This document shows positions 50,005-57,981 of a stretch of 64,000 nucleotides of DNA, in pieces. The notes under the pieces are model-generated. The model worked only from the letters and a program-made list of their open reading frames with translations, ran no database searches and had not been told where the DNA came from. Position 1 is the stretch's first letter; each line of letters opens with the position of its first letter. Where the stretch lies: the NCBI RefSeq assembly GCF_031157275.1, contig NZ_JAVIFW010000026.1, positions 1 through 64,000 of the forward strand, read 5' to 3'. Position numbers and translations under genes: made by a program. This stretch comes from Streptomyces sp. LHD-70 (GTDB lineage Bacteria; Actinomycetota; Actinomycetes; Streptomycetales; Streptomycetaceae).

Positions 50005-50973
50005 TCATGCGGCGCTCTCGGGGGAGGGGACTGGGACGAGCCTGAGGCGCGGCTCGCCGTCGGCCTGCTCGGCGGCTTCTAGGAGGGGCCCGGGGCTGGC
50101 TGGACGGGGGACCTCTGTGGGTGGCGAGGTGGGGGTCTCCTGCTCGGCCTGGGAGGGCCCTTCCGGCGGTGTGGAGAAGAGGTCGGTGAGGGCTTCTCCA
50201 GGGGTCCGTCCGAAGGCCTCAGCGAACTTGTCGACGCGGATTCCCCAGGTGGGGGACTTTGCGCCGACTTTGGTCTTGGTGACGGGGAGTTGGGCTGCTT
50301 CGCACCACTCGCGGAGGTGGGTCACGGTCCAGGTGTCGAAGCCGGTGGCTTCCTCGCGGAGGCGTTCTAGGAGGGTGCCGATGTGGACGCCTTGGATCTT
50401 CTTGGTGGCGGCGTCGTCGAGGGCTTCGAGGATGAAGCGCAGGAGGGCGCGGCGTGCGGTTTCGACGGGGTCGGTGGTGTGTGTGGTGGCGCTTTCCTGG
50501 TCCTCCTCCCCTGCACCTTTTTTATGATCGTTTTGGGTGGTGGTCTTCTTCTCGGGGGGAGCTATGAGCAAGGCCGTCAGGACCCAGCCAGCTCCCACGA
50601 CTCCGGCGATCACGGGGGCGGCAGCCTTCAGGTACGGGGCGGCGAGGTACCACAGCATGGAGGCGAGCAGGCTGATTCCTCCGATGCCGACGAGGAGGGC
50701 GATCAGGGCGACTCCGCAGGACTCCAGCGCGTCTTCGGTCTTGCTCTTCTTCGCGCCCTTCTGCTTTGCTCTCTCTTCCTTCTTCCCGTCGCCCTCTTGC
50801 TTCTTCTCCGGGCTGCTCGCGGCGTCCTCTTGTATCGCGGTCCATCCGAGGGCTGTGACCTTGCGGAGTCCGCGCAGTACGTAGCGGAGCATCACGACGG
50901 ACCCGGCGAAGAAGTCGCGGAAGAACCGGGTGCCGCGGAACGGGATGCCGAGGTGGTGGAGTACGGCCCTCAT
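50005..50973 (-). CDS. Membrane protein of the spread-type gene train
   Basis: The 322-residue protein has an amphipathic N-terminus (MRAVLHHLGIPFRGTRFFRD), a Lys/Glu-rich stretch (about 55-80), two membrane helices (about 87-112 and 120-145) and a C-terminal soluble part with a winged-helix-like segment (IQGVHIGTLLERLREEATGFDTWT). The ATG at 50973 overlaps the stop of the preceding gene. It resembles SpdB-type plasmid proteins in layout only. The function is unknown. Confidence 0.6.
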   Translation of the reverse strand: MRAVLHHLGIPFRGTRFFRDFFAGSVVMLRYVLRGLRKVTALGWTAIQEDAASSPEKKQEGDGKKEERAKQKGAKKSKTEDALESCGVALIALLVGIGGISLLASMLWYLAAPYLKAAAPVIAGVVGAGWVLTALLIAPPEKKTTTQNDHKKGAGEEDQESATTHTTDPVETARRALLRFILEALDDAATKKIQGVHIGTLLERLREEATGFDTWTVTHLREWCEAAQLPVTKTKVGAKSPTWGIRVDKFAEAFGRTPGEALTDLFSTPPEGPSQAEQETPTSPPTEVPRPASPGPLLEAAEQADGEPRLRLVPVPSPESAA

Positions 50974-51440
50974 GCGAGTTTCTCCAGCATCGCGGCGATC
51001 AGCTTGTAGACGATGCCCCAGTAGGCGCCCGCGATGCCCCAGGAGACGCCCGCACCGATCCCGAGGAACGTCGGCGGGATCCTCTTCTGCCACTCAGGGA
51101 GCCAGGTCAGGACGGTCAGGACCAGGGCCACCCCAGCCGGGGGGATGCCTCCCGTGACCTCGGGTTCCGCCAGGGTGGAGGCGGACAGGCCGTGTACGCC
51201 GGTGGCGATGACCTGCCATGTTCCGCCGGCGATGATGCACGCGATGCCGAACACGGCGGCGAGAGCGGCCAGTCGCCGGTTGTCGCTGATGACCCTCTTC
51301 ACGGGGCCGGACCGTCCGCGGATGGCCATGATGACGACGGCGCCCAGGGAGAGGGCGATCGCGGACAGGCCGACCGTGCCGAAGAACTGGGCGCCGTTGG
51401 CTCCGGCTGCCGCAGGCGCGGCGAGGAGATGGGTGTTCAC
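50970..51440 (-). CDS. Polytopic small membrane protein
   Basis: The 156-residue protein has four hydrophobic helices (about 20-42, 58-80, 98-114, 125-150), few charged residues and an Ala/Gly-rich composition. GTG start with AAAGGAA upstream. It is followed by a four-base overlap with the next gene and preceded by an 11-base gap, so it belongs to the leftward operon 52512-50005. Probably membrane partner of a plasmid-spread function (inference). Confidence 0.6.
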   Translation of the reverse strand: MNTHLLAAPAAAGANGAQFFGTVGLSAIALSLGAVVIMAIRGRSGPVKRVISDNRRLAALAAVFGIACIIAGGTWQVIATGVHGLSASTLAEPEVTGGIPPAGVALVLTVLTWLPEWQKRIPPTFLGIGAGVSWGIAGAYWGIVYKLIAAMLEKLA

Positions 51441-51451
51441 AGGGGTTCCTT

Positions 51452-52195
51452 TCAGATGAGCAGGTCGGAGCCGTGGAGAGTGAGGGTGAGGACGGAGGTC
51501 GCGAGGGGGATCCGGGCGAGCCATCGCTTGTGGAGTGGGGTGTGGCGGTAGCGCCACGCGAGGTATCCGGTTCCTCCGCACATCGCTGCACCGACGGTCA
51601 GGAGTGCGATGTCGTGCGCGGTGAGCGGGCTGTACTGGGCGATGTACGCGGAGATGGCGGGCAGGGCGTTCACGCCGCCGCGGCGGCCGAGTTCTGCGAG
51701 GCCGAAGACCAGGCCGAGCCGGATGAGTCCCCCGAGGCAGCTCGCGGGGAGGACGTCGGCGAGGGTCTTGGAGCGTGCTGCTTTCCAGCCCGCGTATCCG
51801 CACCCGAGGGCTCCGGCGGTACCGAGAAGTCCGGGAGCGGCCTGTACGGCATGCTCGGGGAACTCGCCGAGGTAGGTGCCGAGTCCGAGGCCGATGCCGA
51901 GTGCGGCCGCGCTGCCGTTGAAGAAGAAGATGCGCCAGGCCCGGGAGTTGAGCCGTTCACGCAGTGTGGGCGGCTCTTCCTCCTCCTCAAGTTGGCCCTG
52001 GTCGTCGTTCTTCTCGACGACGATCACGGTGGGCTCGTTGAACGTGTCCCGTTGCTCGGAGCCGTACAGATCCGCCCACCATTCGCCGGCGGGGTCGTTC
52101 GGGTCCGGAGTCATGTCGGGCCGGTCGTGATCCGGCTCCGGCTGGGGGTCGTCTTGAGTGCCTTTGGCTCGCCACCAGTCGAGGTTGAGGCTCAT
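51452..52195 (-). CDS. Membrane protein with acidic N-terminal domain
   Basis: The 247-residue protein has a hydrophilic, Asp/Glu/Pro-rich start (1-80: MSLNLDWWRAKGTQDDPQPE) and then at least five hydrophobic helices between about 90 and 245. The ATG overlaps the stop of the upstream gene. It resembles plasmid-borne spread proteins in general shape; no family is certain. Confidence 0.6.
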   Translation of the reverse strand: MSLNLDWWRAKGTQDDPQPEPDHDRPDMTPDPNDPAGEWWADLYGSEQRDTFNEPTVIVVEKNDDQGQLEEEEEPPTLRERLNSRAWRIFFFNGSAAALGIGLGLGTYLGEFPEHAVQAAPGLLGTAGALGCGYAGWKAARSKTLADVLPASCLGGLIRLGLVFGLAELGRRGGVNALPAISAYIAQYSPLTAHDIALLTVGAAMCGGTGYLAWRYRHTPLHKRWLARIPLATSVLTLTLHGSDLLI

Positions 52196-52512
52196 CAGCT
52201 GGTCCCCTCCCCCGAGGAGAGGGCGGCTGCCACATAGGCGTTGACCTGCTCTTCTACCGTCTTCCGGGTGCCGTCTACCGGCTGTGCGGCGGTGTGGCCA
52301 AGGCGGTAGGCGAGGCACGCCGAGGTGAGCACTGCTGCGGTCTCGCTGCCCTGACAGTGGGTCCGCAGGATGTTCTCGGGCCGCCGGGGACGGACTACCA
52401 CGCCCGGCGTCGGATCGGCGTCCCCAAGGGGTGCGCTCGCGGGCGCACGGAGCCTGACCGTGGGCACTTCCCTCGCCTGAAGGGAGCGGACTTTCGATTG
52501 ACTTTGGGGCAT
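52195..52512 (-). CDS. Small hypothetical protein
   Basis: The 105-residue protein has a basic first half (SKVRSLQAREVPTVRLRA) and a helical second half with HCQGSETAAVLTSACLAYRLGH. The ATG at 52510-52512 has AGGAG 13 bases upstream, which is rather far. Coupled to the next gene. The function is unknown. Confidence 0.5.
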   Translation of the reverse strand: MPQSQSKVRSLQAREVPTVRLRAPASAPLGDADPTPGVVVRPRRPENILRTHCQGSETAAVLTSACLAYRLGHTAAQPVDGTRKTVEEQVNAYVAAALSSGEGTS

Positions 52513-52598
52513 GCTGCTAGTGCTCCTTCGCTGCTCACGTGGTGGTCGGGAGTAGCGGGGCCCGGCCGGTCCCTGGAAAGTCGGGCCGGGCCCCGCAG

Positions 52599-52730
52599 TC
52601 ATGGGCGGGGCTTGTCGATCCCGTACGGGTCGACTCCCTGCAGGTCGCGGCGCTTCTCGCGCAACAGCCGGTTGAGGTTGATCAGGCCGCCGAGCCCGAG
52701 CAGAGCGGCGGTCGCGAAGAAGTACGTCAT
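52599..52730 (-). CDS. 43-residue single-helix membrane peptide
   Basis: The product starts MTYFFATAALLGLGGLINLN, a membrane helix followed by a basic segment and VDPYGIDKPRP. The ATG at 52728-52730 has a perfect GGGAGG seven bases upstream. Size and layout fit the small spread-type peptides of this operon. Confidence 0.6.
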   Translation of the reverse strand: MTYFFATAALLGLGGLINLNRLLREKRRDLQGVDPYGIDKPRP

Positions 52731-52841
52731 GGGTGCCTCCCTCATCGGTTGGTTGCTGGCTGGGTGACCGGACGCCTGGGGGTACGGACGTCCGCCGTGC
52801 CTCCAGGTGCGGTTCCTGCTCCTGGACGACGGCGGACGCCG

Positions 52842-54293
52842 TCAGACGCCTACGGAGTGGAGGGATGATCGGCGCTCGTCTGCGAGTCGCTGCGCATGCC
52901 GCTGGAGCGCGTTGCGCACGGTCCCCTCGGAGCAGCCGAGTTGCGTAGCGAGCTCGCGGTTCGACGGCTCGTCACCGCCGTCTTCGGGGTTGCGCAGTGC
53001 GTAGACCTGCGCATCCCAAGCGGCTTGTTCTTCGGGCGTCTTACGCGCTGCGCGCTGCGCAGTTTCGCGGGCTGCGCTACGCGCTCCACGGGACTGCGGA
53101 GGGCGCGACTGCTTACGCGAGGCCGAGGGCATACGCGGGCTGTCCTGCTCCATTGATGACGTGTCGGCGGCGGCTTCCGGTACGTCATTGGCGTCGTCCT
53201 GCACACTCTGCTGCGTAGTGTCCTGGCCGCCTGGCTGCTCGCGCTGTGCGTATTGCGCAGAGTGTGGGTCGCCCTGCTGCGCGTCGTCCTGCGCACCCTC
53301 GTGCGTACCCTGCTGCGCAGTGTGGATCTGCGTAGCCAGGTGCGTAGTTGCGCGCTCGTCGGAGGTGCGCAGTTCGGGCCGCGGAAGGTTCGCGGGGCGG
53401 GATGCGGTGTGCTGCGCAGGGTGTTCTGCGGCTGTGGTGAGGGCTGCCGGGGGCGGCGTGGACGCTATGTCGATCGCAGTGGCGGCGTGCTGGTCGAGGT
53501 CGATCTGTTGGGCGTTCGCTGGTGCTTCGGCGGTCTCGGCGAGGGCACCGTTGACGGGCGTCCACGCGGCGGTGTCGATGCCTGCGGCGGCGAGGCCGGC
53601 GGGGGCGGTCTCGGCGAGTCGTACGCCGTACTTGGCGAGCCGCAGCGGCATCAGGGCCTCGGTCGGGGCTTTGCGCCTCCACCAGCGACCGTAGCGACTG
53701 CGGAGGAGAGCGCGGTACATCAAGCGCTGCTGCTCGAGGCTGATGACTTGCTCGTAGGAGCGCAGTTCCCACAGCTTCATGCGCCGCCACAGGAGGAATG
53801 TCGGCCCTGGGGAGAGCAGCCACCGTGTGAAGCGGACTCCTTCCATGTGTTTGTCGGCGGTGATGTCGGCCATCCGGCCGATGGCGTGCCGCGCGGCCTC
53901 TACGGCGACGACGAACAGGAGGGGGATCACTGCGTGCATGCCGACCCCCAAGGGGTCCGGCCAGGCTGACGCTCCGTTGAACGCGATCGTGGCCGCGGTG
54001 AGTAGCCATGCGGTCTGCCGAAGGAGCGGGAACGGGATCCGAATCCACGTCAGGAGGAGGTCCAGGGCGAGGAGTACGACGATCCCGGCGTCGATCCCGA
54101 CCGGCAGAACGTGGGAGAAGTTCCCGAAGTCCTTCTTCTCGGCGAGTTTCTGCACGGCTGTGTAGGAACCGGCGAAACCGATACCGGCGATGACGATTCC
54201 GCCGGCGCAGATGGTGCCGACGAGCCAGCGGAGCGGGCGGGTGAGTTTGGGGAGCTGCGAGGCGTTGGTGGGTGCCTCCGGTGGGCTGTGCAA
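52842..54293 (-). CDS. DUF2637 membrane protein with C-terminal HTH (SpdB-like), copy 2
   Basis: The 483-residue protein has a four-helix domain (about 22-45, 62-86, 94-114, 121-140) nearly identical to that of the 42622-44010 protein (GIDAGIVVLLALDLLLTWI, VEAARHAIGRMADITADKHM). The linker is different: it is Ala/Gln-rich (TQIHTAQQGTHEGAQDD). The C-terminal helix-turn-helix also differs (SNRELATQLGCSEGTVRNALQ). TTG start with AGGAG upstream. The two proteins share the membrane part but would recognise different DNA. Confidence 0.85.
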   Translation of the reverse strand: MHSPPEAPTNASQLPKLTRPLRWLVGTICAGGIVIAGIGFAGSYTAVQKLAEKKDFGNFSHVLPVGIDAGIVVLLALDLLLTWIRIPFPLLRQTAWLLTAATIAFNGASAWPDPLGVGMHAVIPLLFVVAVEAARHAIGRMADITADKHMEGVRFTRWLLSPGPTFLLWRRMKLWELRSYEQVISLEQQRLMYRALLRSRYGRWWRRKAPTEALMPLRLAKYGVRLAETAPAGLAAAGIDTAAWTPVNGALAETAEAPANAQQIDLDQHAATAIDIASTPPPAALTTAAEHPAQHTASRPANLPRPELRTSDERATTHLATQIHTAQQGTHEGAQDDAQQGDPHSAQYAQREQPGGQDTTQQSVQDDANDVPEAAADTSSMEQDSPRMPSASRKQSRPPQSRGARSAARETAQRAARKTPEEQAAWDAQVYALRNPEDGGDEPSNRELATQLGCSEGTVRNALQRHAQRLADERRSSLHSVGV

Positions 54294-54379
54294 GGGCGGG
54301 CTCCTGGTTCCGGTCGGGGACTGTGCGGGCAGGCGCGAGGGGATGCGCCGCCCCGGCTGAGTGCCGGGGCGGCGAGGGG

Positions 54380-54598
54380 CTAGCTGTCGGTACGACCCCA
54401 GTTCTTGCGCGTGTACTTGGCGGCGTCGGCGGCCTTGTACGGGTCAGGGGTGACCCGGCGGCGCCGTTCCTTGGTGGGAGCCTGGGGCTCGGGCCGACGG
54501 GGGCCGTCCTCCTCCGTGCTGCGGTGCCAGCCGGGACCGTCACCGCGCGGGAGGCCGTCACCCTCACTGCTCTTCTTGCTGCGTCCGAAGATCGCCAT
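54380..54598 (-). CDS. Small basic soluble protein
   Basis: The 72-residue protein starts MAIFGRSKKSSEGDGLPRGD and ends with DPYKAADAAKYTRKNWGRTD. The start motif is shared in style with the 55445-55627 protein (MGLFSRKSSSDSSS). The ATG overlaps the upstream stop. Unknown function. Confidence 0.55.
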   Translation of the reverse strand: MAIFGRSKKSSEGDGLPRGDGPGWHRSTEEDGPRRPEPQAPTKERRRRVTPDPYKAADAAKYTRKNWGRTDS

Positions 54599-55239
54599 CA
54601 GCGGGCACCTCCGCAGTTGTGGCCGGTGATGGCGGTGCCGGTGGCGTAGCCCTCGCGGAGGGTGCCCCAGCCTCCGCGGCCGCTGGTGGTCTGCCGGATC
54701 TGGACGAGACCGCCGGGGCCGCAGGCGATGAACTCGGCGCGGTCGTTGTCGCTGAGGCCCGACCCCGTGCGGGTGCCGTTGGCATCGCGGAGGGAGAGGC
54801 CCTGGCCGCCGGTGACGGGGCGCATGCCGCCCTCGCCCGTGCTCGGCGCCGGGACAGCGGGCTGCGCCTGCGACTCCGGCTTTGCCTCGGGCTTGACCGG
54901 GAGCGAGGCGGGGCGGACCTTCTGGCTTCCGTCCGAGTAGTCCGTGACCTTGACTCGCTGGCCCTGCCGGACCTCGTAGCTCTCGCCGGTGATCGTGCGG
55001 GGCTCGGCGTTGGCGGGACGGACCATCACGTCGCCGTTCGCCCAGGTCGCCTTGTAGACGGGGACGAGCTGACCGTTCTCGTCGGCGCGGAGCTCCTGCT
55101 CGCAGGTCTCCCAGCCGTCCGGAATGAGGCTGCCGCAAGTCTGCTCGGCGGCGGCCGCCTCGGTGGTGGTGGTGGTGAGGGTGGCGAGGGCCGCGGTGGC
55201 GGTGATTGCCGTGATCGCGGCGGATACGCGCTTGTTCAC
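54598..55239 (-). CDS. Secreted protein with signal peptide
   Basis: The 213-residue protein has a signal peptide (VNKRVSAAITAITATAALATL, then Thr-rich to EAAAAEQ), two early Cys (TCGSL, ETCEQE) and two late ones (ACGPGG, NCGGAR) suited to disulphides. The C-terminal half resembles a lectin-like or SH3-like beta domain (YEVRQGQRVKVTDYSDGSQ, LSLRDANGTRTGSG). GTG start with AAGGAAG upstream. Surface role likely; no named family. Confidence 0.65.
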   Translation of the reverse strand: MNKRVSAAITAITATAALATLTTTTTEAAAAEQTCGSLIPDGWETCEQELRADENGQLVPVYKATWANGDVMVRPANAEPRTITGESYEVRQGQRVKVTDYSDGSQKVRPASLPVKPEAKPESQAQPAVPAPSTGEGGMRPVTGGQGLSLRDANGTRTGSGLSDNDRAEFIACGPGGLVQIRQTTSGRGGWGTLREGYATGTAITGHNCGGAR

Positions 55240-55358
55240 GAGCGCTTCCTTCGTATTTGGGGTTGCCCGCTGGGTGGCGGGTCGGCCGGGTGGCCTGGTC
55301 CGCGTACGGCCCGAACTCGGGCTGCACCGCCCGTGGTTCGGGCCGTACGCGGTGGAGG

Positions 55359-55445
55359 TCACCCGGCCGTGTACCGGGCGCGGGCAGCGGTGAGCGCCTT
55401 CTCGTACGCCTCGATGCCGGGGAGGGCGAGTTGCTCGCCCCTCAT
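55359..55445 (-). CDS. Possible 28-residue coupled peptide
   Basis: The frame reads MRGEQLALPGIEAYEKALTA and ends at 55359. Its ATG overlaps the stop of the 55445-55627 gene by one base, as expected for translational coupling. There is no independent ribosome site of good quality. Uncertain. Confidence 0.35.
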   Translation of the reverse strand: MRGEQLALPGIEAYEKALTAARARYTAG

Positions 55446-55627
55446 CAGTTGGTCCAGCCCTTGCGGCGGGCCTTCTTGGGGGCCTCGTTGCCCCCGACCG
55501 GTGCGTGCCGGTTGGCGACGACCTTCGCGTTCAGCGCGGCCTGGCCGGCCTTCTGCTCGGCGGTGAACCCGCGCGGCCGGGAGGCCGAGCTGCTGTCCGA
55601 GCTGCTCTTGCGGCTGAAGAGGCCCAT
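55445..55627 (-). CDS. Small basic soluble protein
   Basis: The 60-residue protein has the start MGLFSRKSSSDSSSASRPRG, a helical middle and a basic end (KKARRKGWTN). It is the second small gene after the 43-residue one at 55630-55761 (two-base gap, GGGAGG upstream). Similar in style to the 54380-54598 product. Unknown function. Confidence 0.55.
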   Translation of the reverse strand: MGLFSRKSSSDSSSASRPRGFTAEQKAGQAALNAKVVANRHAPVGGNEAPKKARRKGWTN

Positions 55628-55629
55628 GG

Positions 55630-55761
55630 TCAGCGGCCTCCCTGCTGCTCGCGCTGGCGCCGGGCGTCCTCGAAGCCGCGCCCGGCCTCCTTGATGCGCT
55701 CGATGCGGCGCAATACGTCCTCGGTGATCGAGGGCGGGGTGATCGCGATACGGTGCTGCAT
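55630..55761 (-). CDS. 43-residue helical peptide
   Basis: The frame reads MQHRIAITPPSITEDVLRRI and continues as a charged helix. The ATG at 55759-55761 has GGAGGAA seven bases upstream. It looks like a short DNA- or protein-binding helix of the leftward small-gene train. Confidence 0.55.
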   Translation of the reverse strand: MQHRIAITPPSITEDVLRRIERIKEAGRGFEDARRQREQQGGR

Positions 55762-55945
55762 GCGTTCCTCCAGGTGCTAGCTGGTGGTCGCGCTGCCCCC
55801 GTCGGTGTGTCCGCACCGGCGGGGGCTTTGCGTTGGCCGGTCTGGCCGGGCCGTCCTCGTCCCGGGGTGCCTGGTGCGCTTCCGCTGTGGTGCGGGTGCG
55901 GTGTCTATGCCGGGCGCGGGTTCGAGGGCGACTCGGACGGGCAGG

Positions 55946-56158
55946 TCAGAAGCAGCTACTGCAGGTGCAGTGGGCCCTGATCGGTCGGCCGGGGGCGTTG
56001 CCGCCGCCGCAGTGGTGCCACATGGGCCAGTGGTCGACGGGGCCGGCGGTCTCGCAGCAGATGCCGGGCCGCGGGTTGTCGCGGCGGATCTGCTCGTACT
56101 CGTCGTAGTCGGTCGGCATGACGGTGGGGACGGCTGGAGCCGGTTCACTGCCGCGCAT
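55946..56158 (-). CDS. Small Cys/His-rich protein
   Basis: The 70-residue protein has CC, HHC and CTCSSC motifs (five or six Cys in the last 40 residues) with nearby His, so metal binding is likely. The ATG at 56156-56158 is preceded by GAGGAGGG. First gene of the leftward train. The 184 bp between it and the next gene show no supported frame. Confidence 0.6.
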   Translation of the reverse strand: MRGSEPAPAVPTVMPTDYDEYEQIRRDNPRPGICCETAGPVDHWPMWHHCGGGNAPGRPIRAHCTCSSCF

Positions 56159-56631
56159 GCGATCCCTCCTCAAATGGGCTTTCTCGTGCATCTGGCGGGG
56201 TTGATGCGATTTCGCTCCGATGTGCCGCCACGCAATCAATAAGTGATGTGTGCAAAGTTCTGACGCTTGTCTTCGCGCGGGGGAGCTGGCTGTCGCAGTT
56301 GCCTGGCACCGGCGGCCAGCGGATTCCGCTCGCGCTACCAGCCGTCGATTCCTCTCGGGCTGTCGCGGTCATCGCGGTGCTCATGGCTCTGCCGGTGCTG
56401 TCCGATGTGCAGTTCTCAAGGCGCGAACGCTTCCTTCGTCGACCCCGTGATGGCAGACGCTTCCGGGCGCTTTGTGCAGGTCAGAGCAGGGCTAAGAGGC
56501 CCGTTTCTGGCGGGTGTTGGGCGCTTGGCCCGACGTCGAAGACGCTAACCCAATGACGTACATCATGTCTAGACGCTCTAGATGTACATCTAGACTGTTC
56601 GGCAAGAGGGTGCACATGTACGCTTCAGCGC
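56159..56631. other. 473-bp divergent intergenic region
   Basis: It lies between the leftward gene train and the rightward antitoxin-like gene. It contains an A/T-containing stretch near 56240-56275 (possible leftward promoter) and the TCTAGA operator cluster at 56557-56602. A rightward frame at 56248-56556 lacks a ribosome site and family features. Confidence 0.45.
56557..56602. promoter_or_regulatory. Operator-like cluster of TCTAGA palindromes
   Basis: TCTAGA occurs three times (56569, 56578, 56590). GTACATC near the left end and GATGTAC (56581-56587) form a larger inverted repeat. It is just upstream of the antitoxin-like gene at 56632, as expected for autoregulation. Confidence 0.55.
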
Positions 56632-56859
56632 ATGACTGAGGACGAGCTGACCGACGAGGCGATGACCGCGAGCGCCCTGCGCGGCTCGCTGAGTGACCGG
56701 CTGAATGCGGCCCGGTTCGCCGGCGCTTACACAAGGGTTGACACCAGGGGCGGAACACCTCGGGCGATGCTCGTACCGTGGGCCGAGTACCTGCGCCTGT
56801 GCGCCGCCGCCGAGGAGGCGCCCCGCTTGCCGGAGAGTTCGAAGGCCGCTGACGCCTGA
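56632..56859 (+). CDS. Phd/YefM-like antitoxin
   Basis: The 75-residue protein has an N-terminal TASALRGSLSDRLNAARFAG and VDTRGGTPRAMLVPWAEYLRL, which matches the Phd/YefM fold (a DNA-binding antitoxin whose C-terminus binds the toxin). A toxin gene would be expected right after; I do not see one in 56860-57170. It may be an orphan regulator. ATG 56632. Confidence 0.6.
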   Translation: MTEDELTDEAMTASALRGSLSDRLNAARFAGAYTRVDTRGGTPRAMLVPWAEYLRLCAAAEEAPRLPESSKAADA

Positions 56860-57170
56860 CCCCTGCTCGCCCGTTCGTCCTCTCGGGTCCCGCCGAACCG
56901 CCGGCGGGGCCCTTGCTGCATATGGCCGCCGCTCCAGGCTCAACCAATGCGCGTATGCCGTCCTAACGTTGAGAACCGACGGCGAGAGAGGTGCTGCAGG
57001 ACTTCGGCGGCCGCGCTCCACTGACCCGGTCGCGACAGCCGGGCGTCAACTGCTCCGGCGAGACACGGAGGTTGACTCTTCGTCATCTCCTGGACTGCAG
57101 CGGTCACTTCTATATATCGTCTCAGCTATCGTTTTGCTGGACTGATGACCAGAGGGAAGGGGGCAGCAGC
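56860..57170. other. 311-bp gap, promoter of the HTH gene
   Basis: No supported coding frame. CTATATAT near 57111-57118 is the most AT-rich spot and probably belongs to the promoter of the 57171 gene. Confidence 0.4.
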
Positions 57171-57443
57171 ATGGCCAACTTGATGGAGTCGGTAGAGCAG
57201 GTGCTTGCTGGTTCCGAGGATCTGCCAGTGCCATCCGTACGGTCAGCCCTCCGCAGGGCAGCAGGGCTGACGCAGCAGCAAACCGGTGACACTCTCGGTG
57301 TGGGCTGGTTGGCGGTGCTCCGCTGGGAGAACGGCAAGTCCGAGCCTCGCGGCGCAAGGCGCAAGGCGTACCTGAACCTCCTGCGCGGCTGGTCCGAGCG
57401 CTACCCCGAAGCCCTCACCAGCTCCGAGCAGGAGGAGGACTGA
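57171..57443 (+). CDS. XRE-like HTH regulator
   Basis: The 90-residue protein has a helix-turn-helix at about 30-70 (SALRRAAGLTQQQTGDTLGVG, VLRWENGKSEPRG). It ends with an acidic tail. GAAGGGGG lies before the ATG. Small XRE proteins often regulate plasmid maintenance genes. It ends before a terminator hairpin. Confidence 0.8.
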   Translation: MANLMESVEQVLAGSEDLPVPSVRSALRRAAGLTQQQTGDTLGVGWLAVLRWENGKSEPRGARRKAYLNLLRGWSERYPEALTSSEQEED

Positions 57444-57479
57444 TGAGCCCCTCCAATCCGCGCGCTCCATAAAGCGAAA

Positions 57480-57511
57480 AGCCGCCCCCTGTTGGCGCAG
57501 GGAGCGGCTTC
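57480..57511 (+). terminator. Terminator after the XRE gene
   Basis: AAGCCGCCCCCT and AGGGAGCGGCTT pair with one mismatch around an eight-base loop. Confidence 0.65.
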
Positions 57512-57727
57512 CCACCTTGCAAATCCGACTCGCAGGCCTGAATTCCACCGAGTCGCGTGCAGCGAGGTGACCTCGTCTGCCGGGTGAAACCCGTGGACCC
57601 TAGGCTGCCCTAGGGTGCCCCGTGGTCACCTACCCCCAGAATAAGGGTGATGCGCTGAAACTCCAGAGCGCAGCCCTAGGTAGGCCGGTTTTGTCGGCTT
57701 TCCGACTGGTCGCTTCGCGCCGTTCGC

Positions 57728-57747
57728 GACTCCCCGAACAGGGGAGA
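57728..57747. repeat. Weak relative of the par palindrome
   Basis: GACTCCCCGAACAGGGGAGA keeps the outer GACTCCCC/GGGGAG arms of the par palindrome but has GAACA in place of AATT. It lies in the non-coding 57444-57981 region, upstream of the Rep-type gene. It may be a diverged site or coincidence. Confidence 0.35.
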
Positions 57748-57981
57748 CCACATGTACAACCTCCGTTGCCGCACGATCGCGGCCGCGAGTACGCCCAGCC
57801 CTTCCGGCGCGGGCAGGATTTTCTCGGCTTCTGATGTCACGATCTGGCCTTTGCTCGCCCTTAGGGCTGGTATGCGGAACCCGGATCTTCTGACTTCCTC
57901 TCCCTGCCCCGCCGCGGACGCCTTCGGCGTTCCCACCTGCGGGAGCATCACGACTGCAGAGACCGCCAAGGCGGCGGCCCG

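Noticed and set aside
56248..56556. 102-codon rightward frame between divergent genes
   Set aside because: No ribosome site, unusual composition and no recognisable domain.
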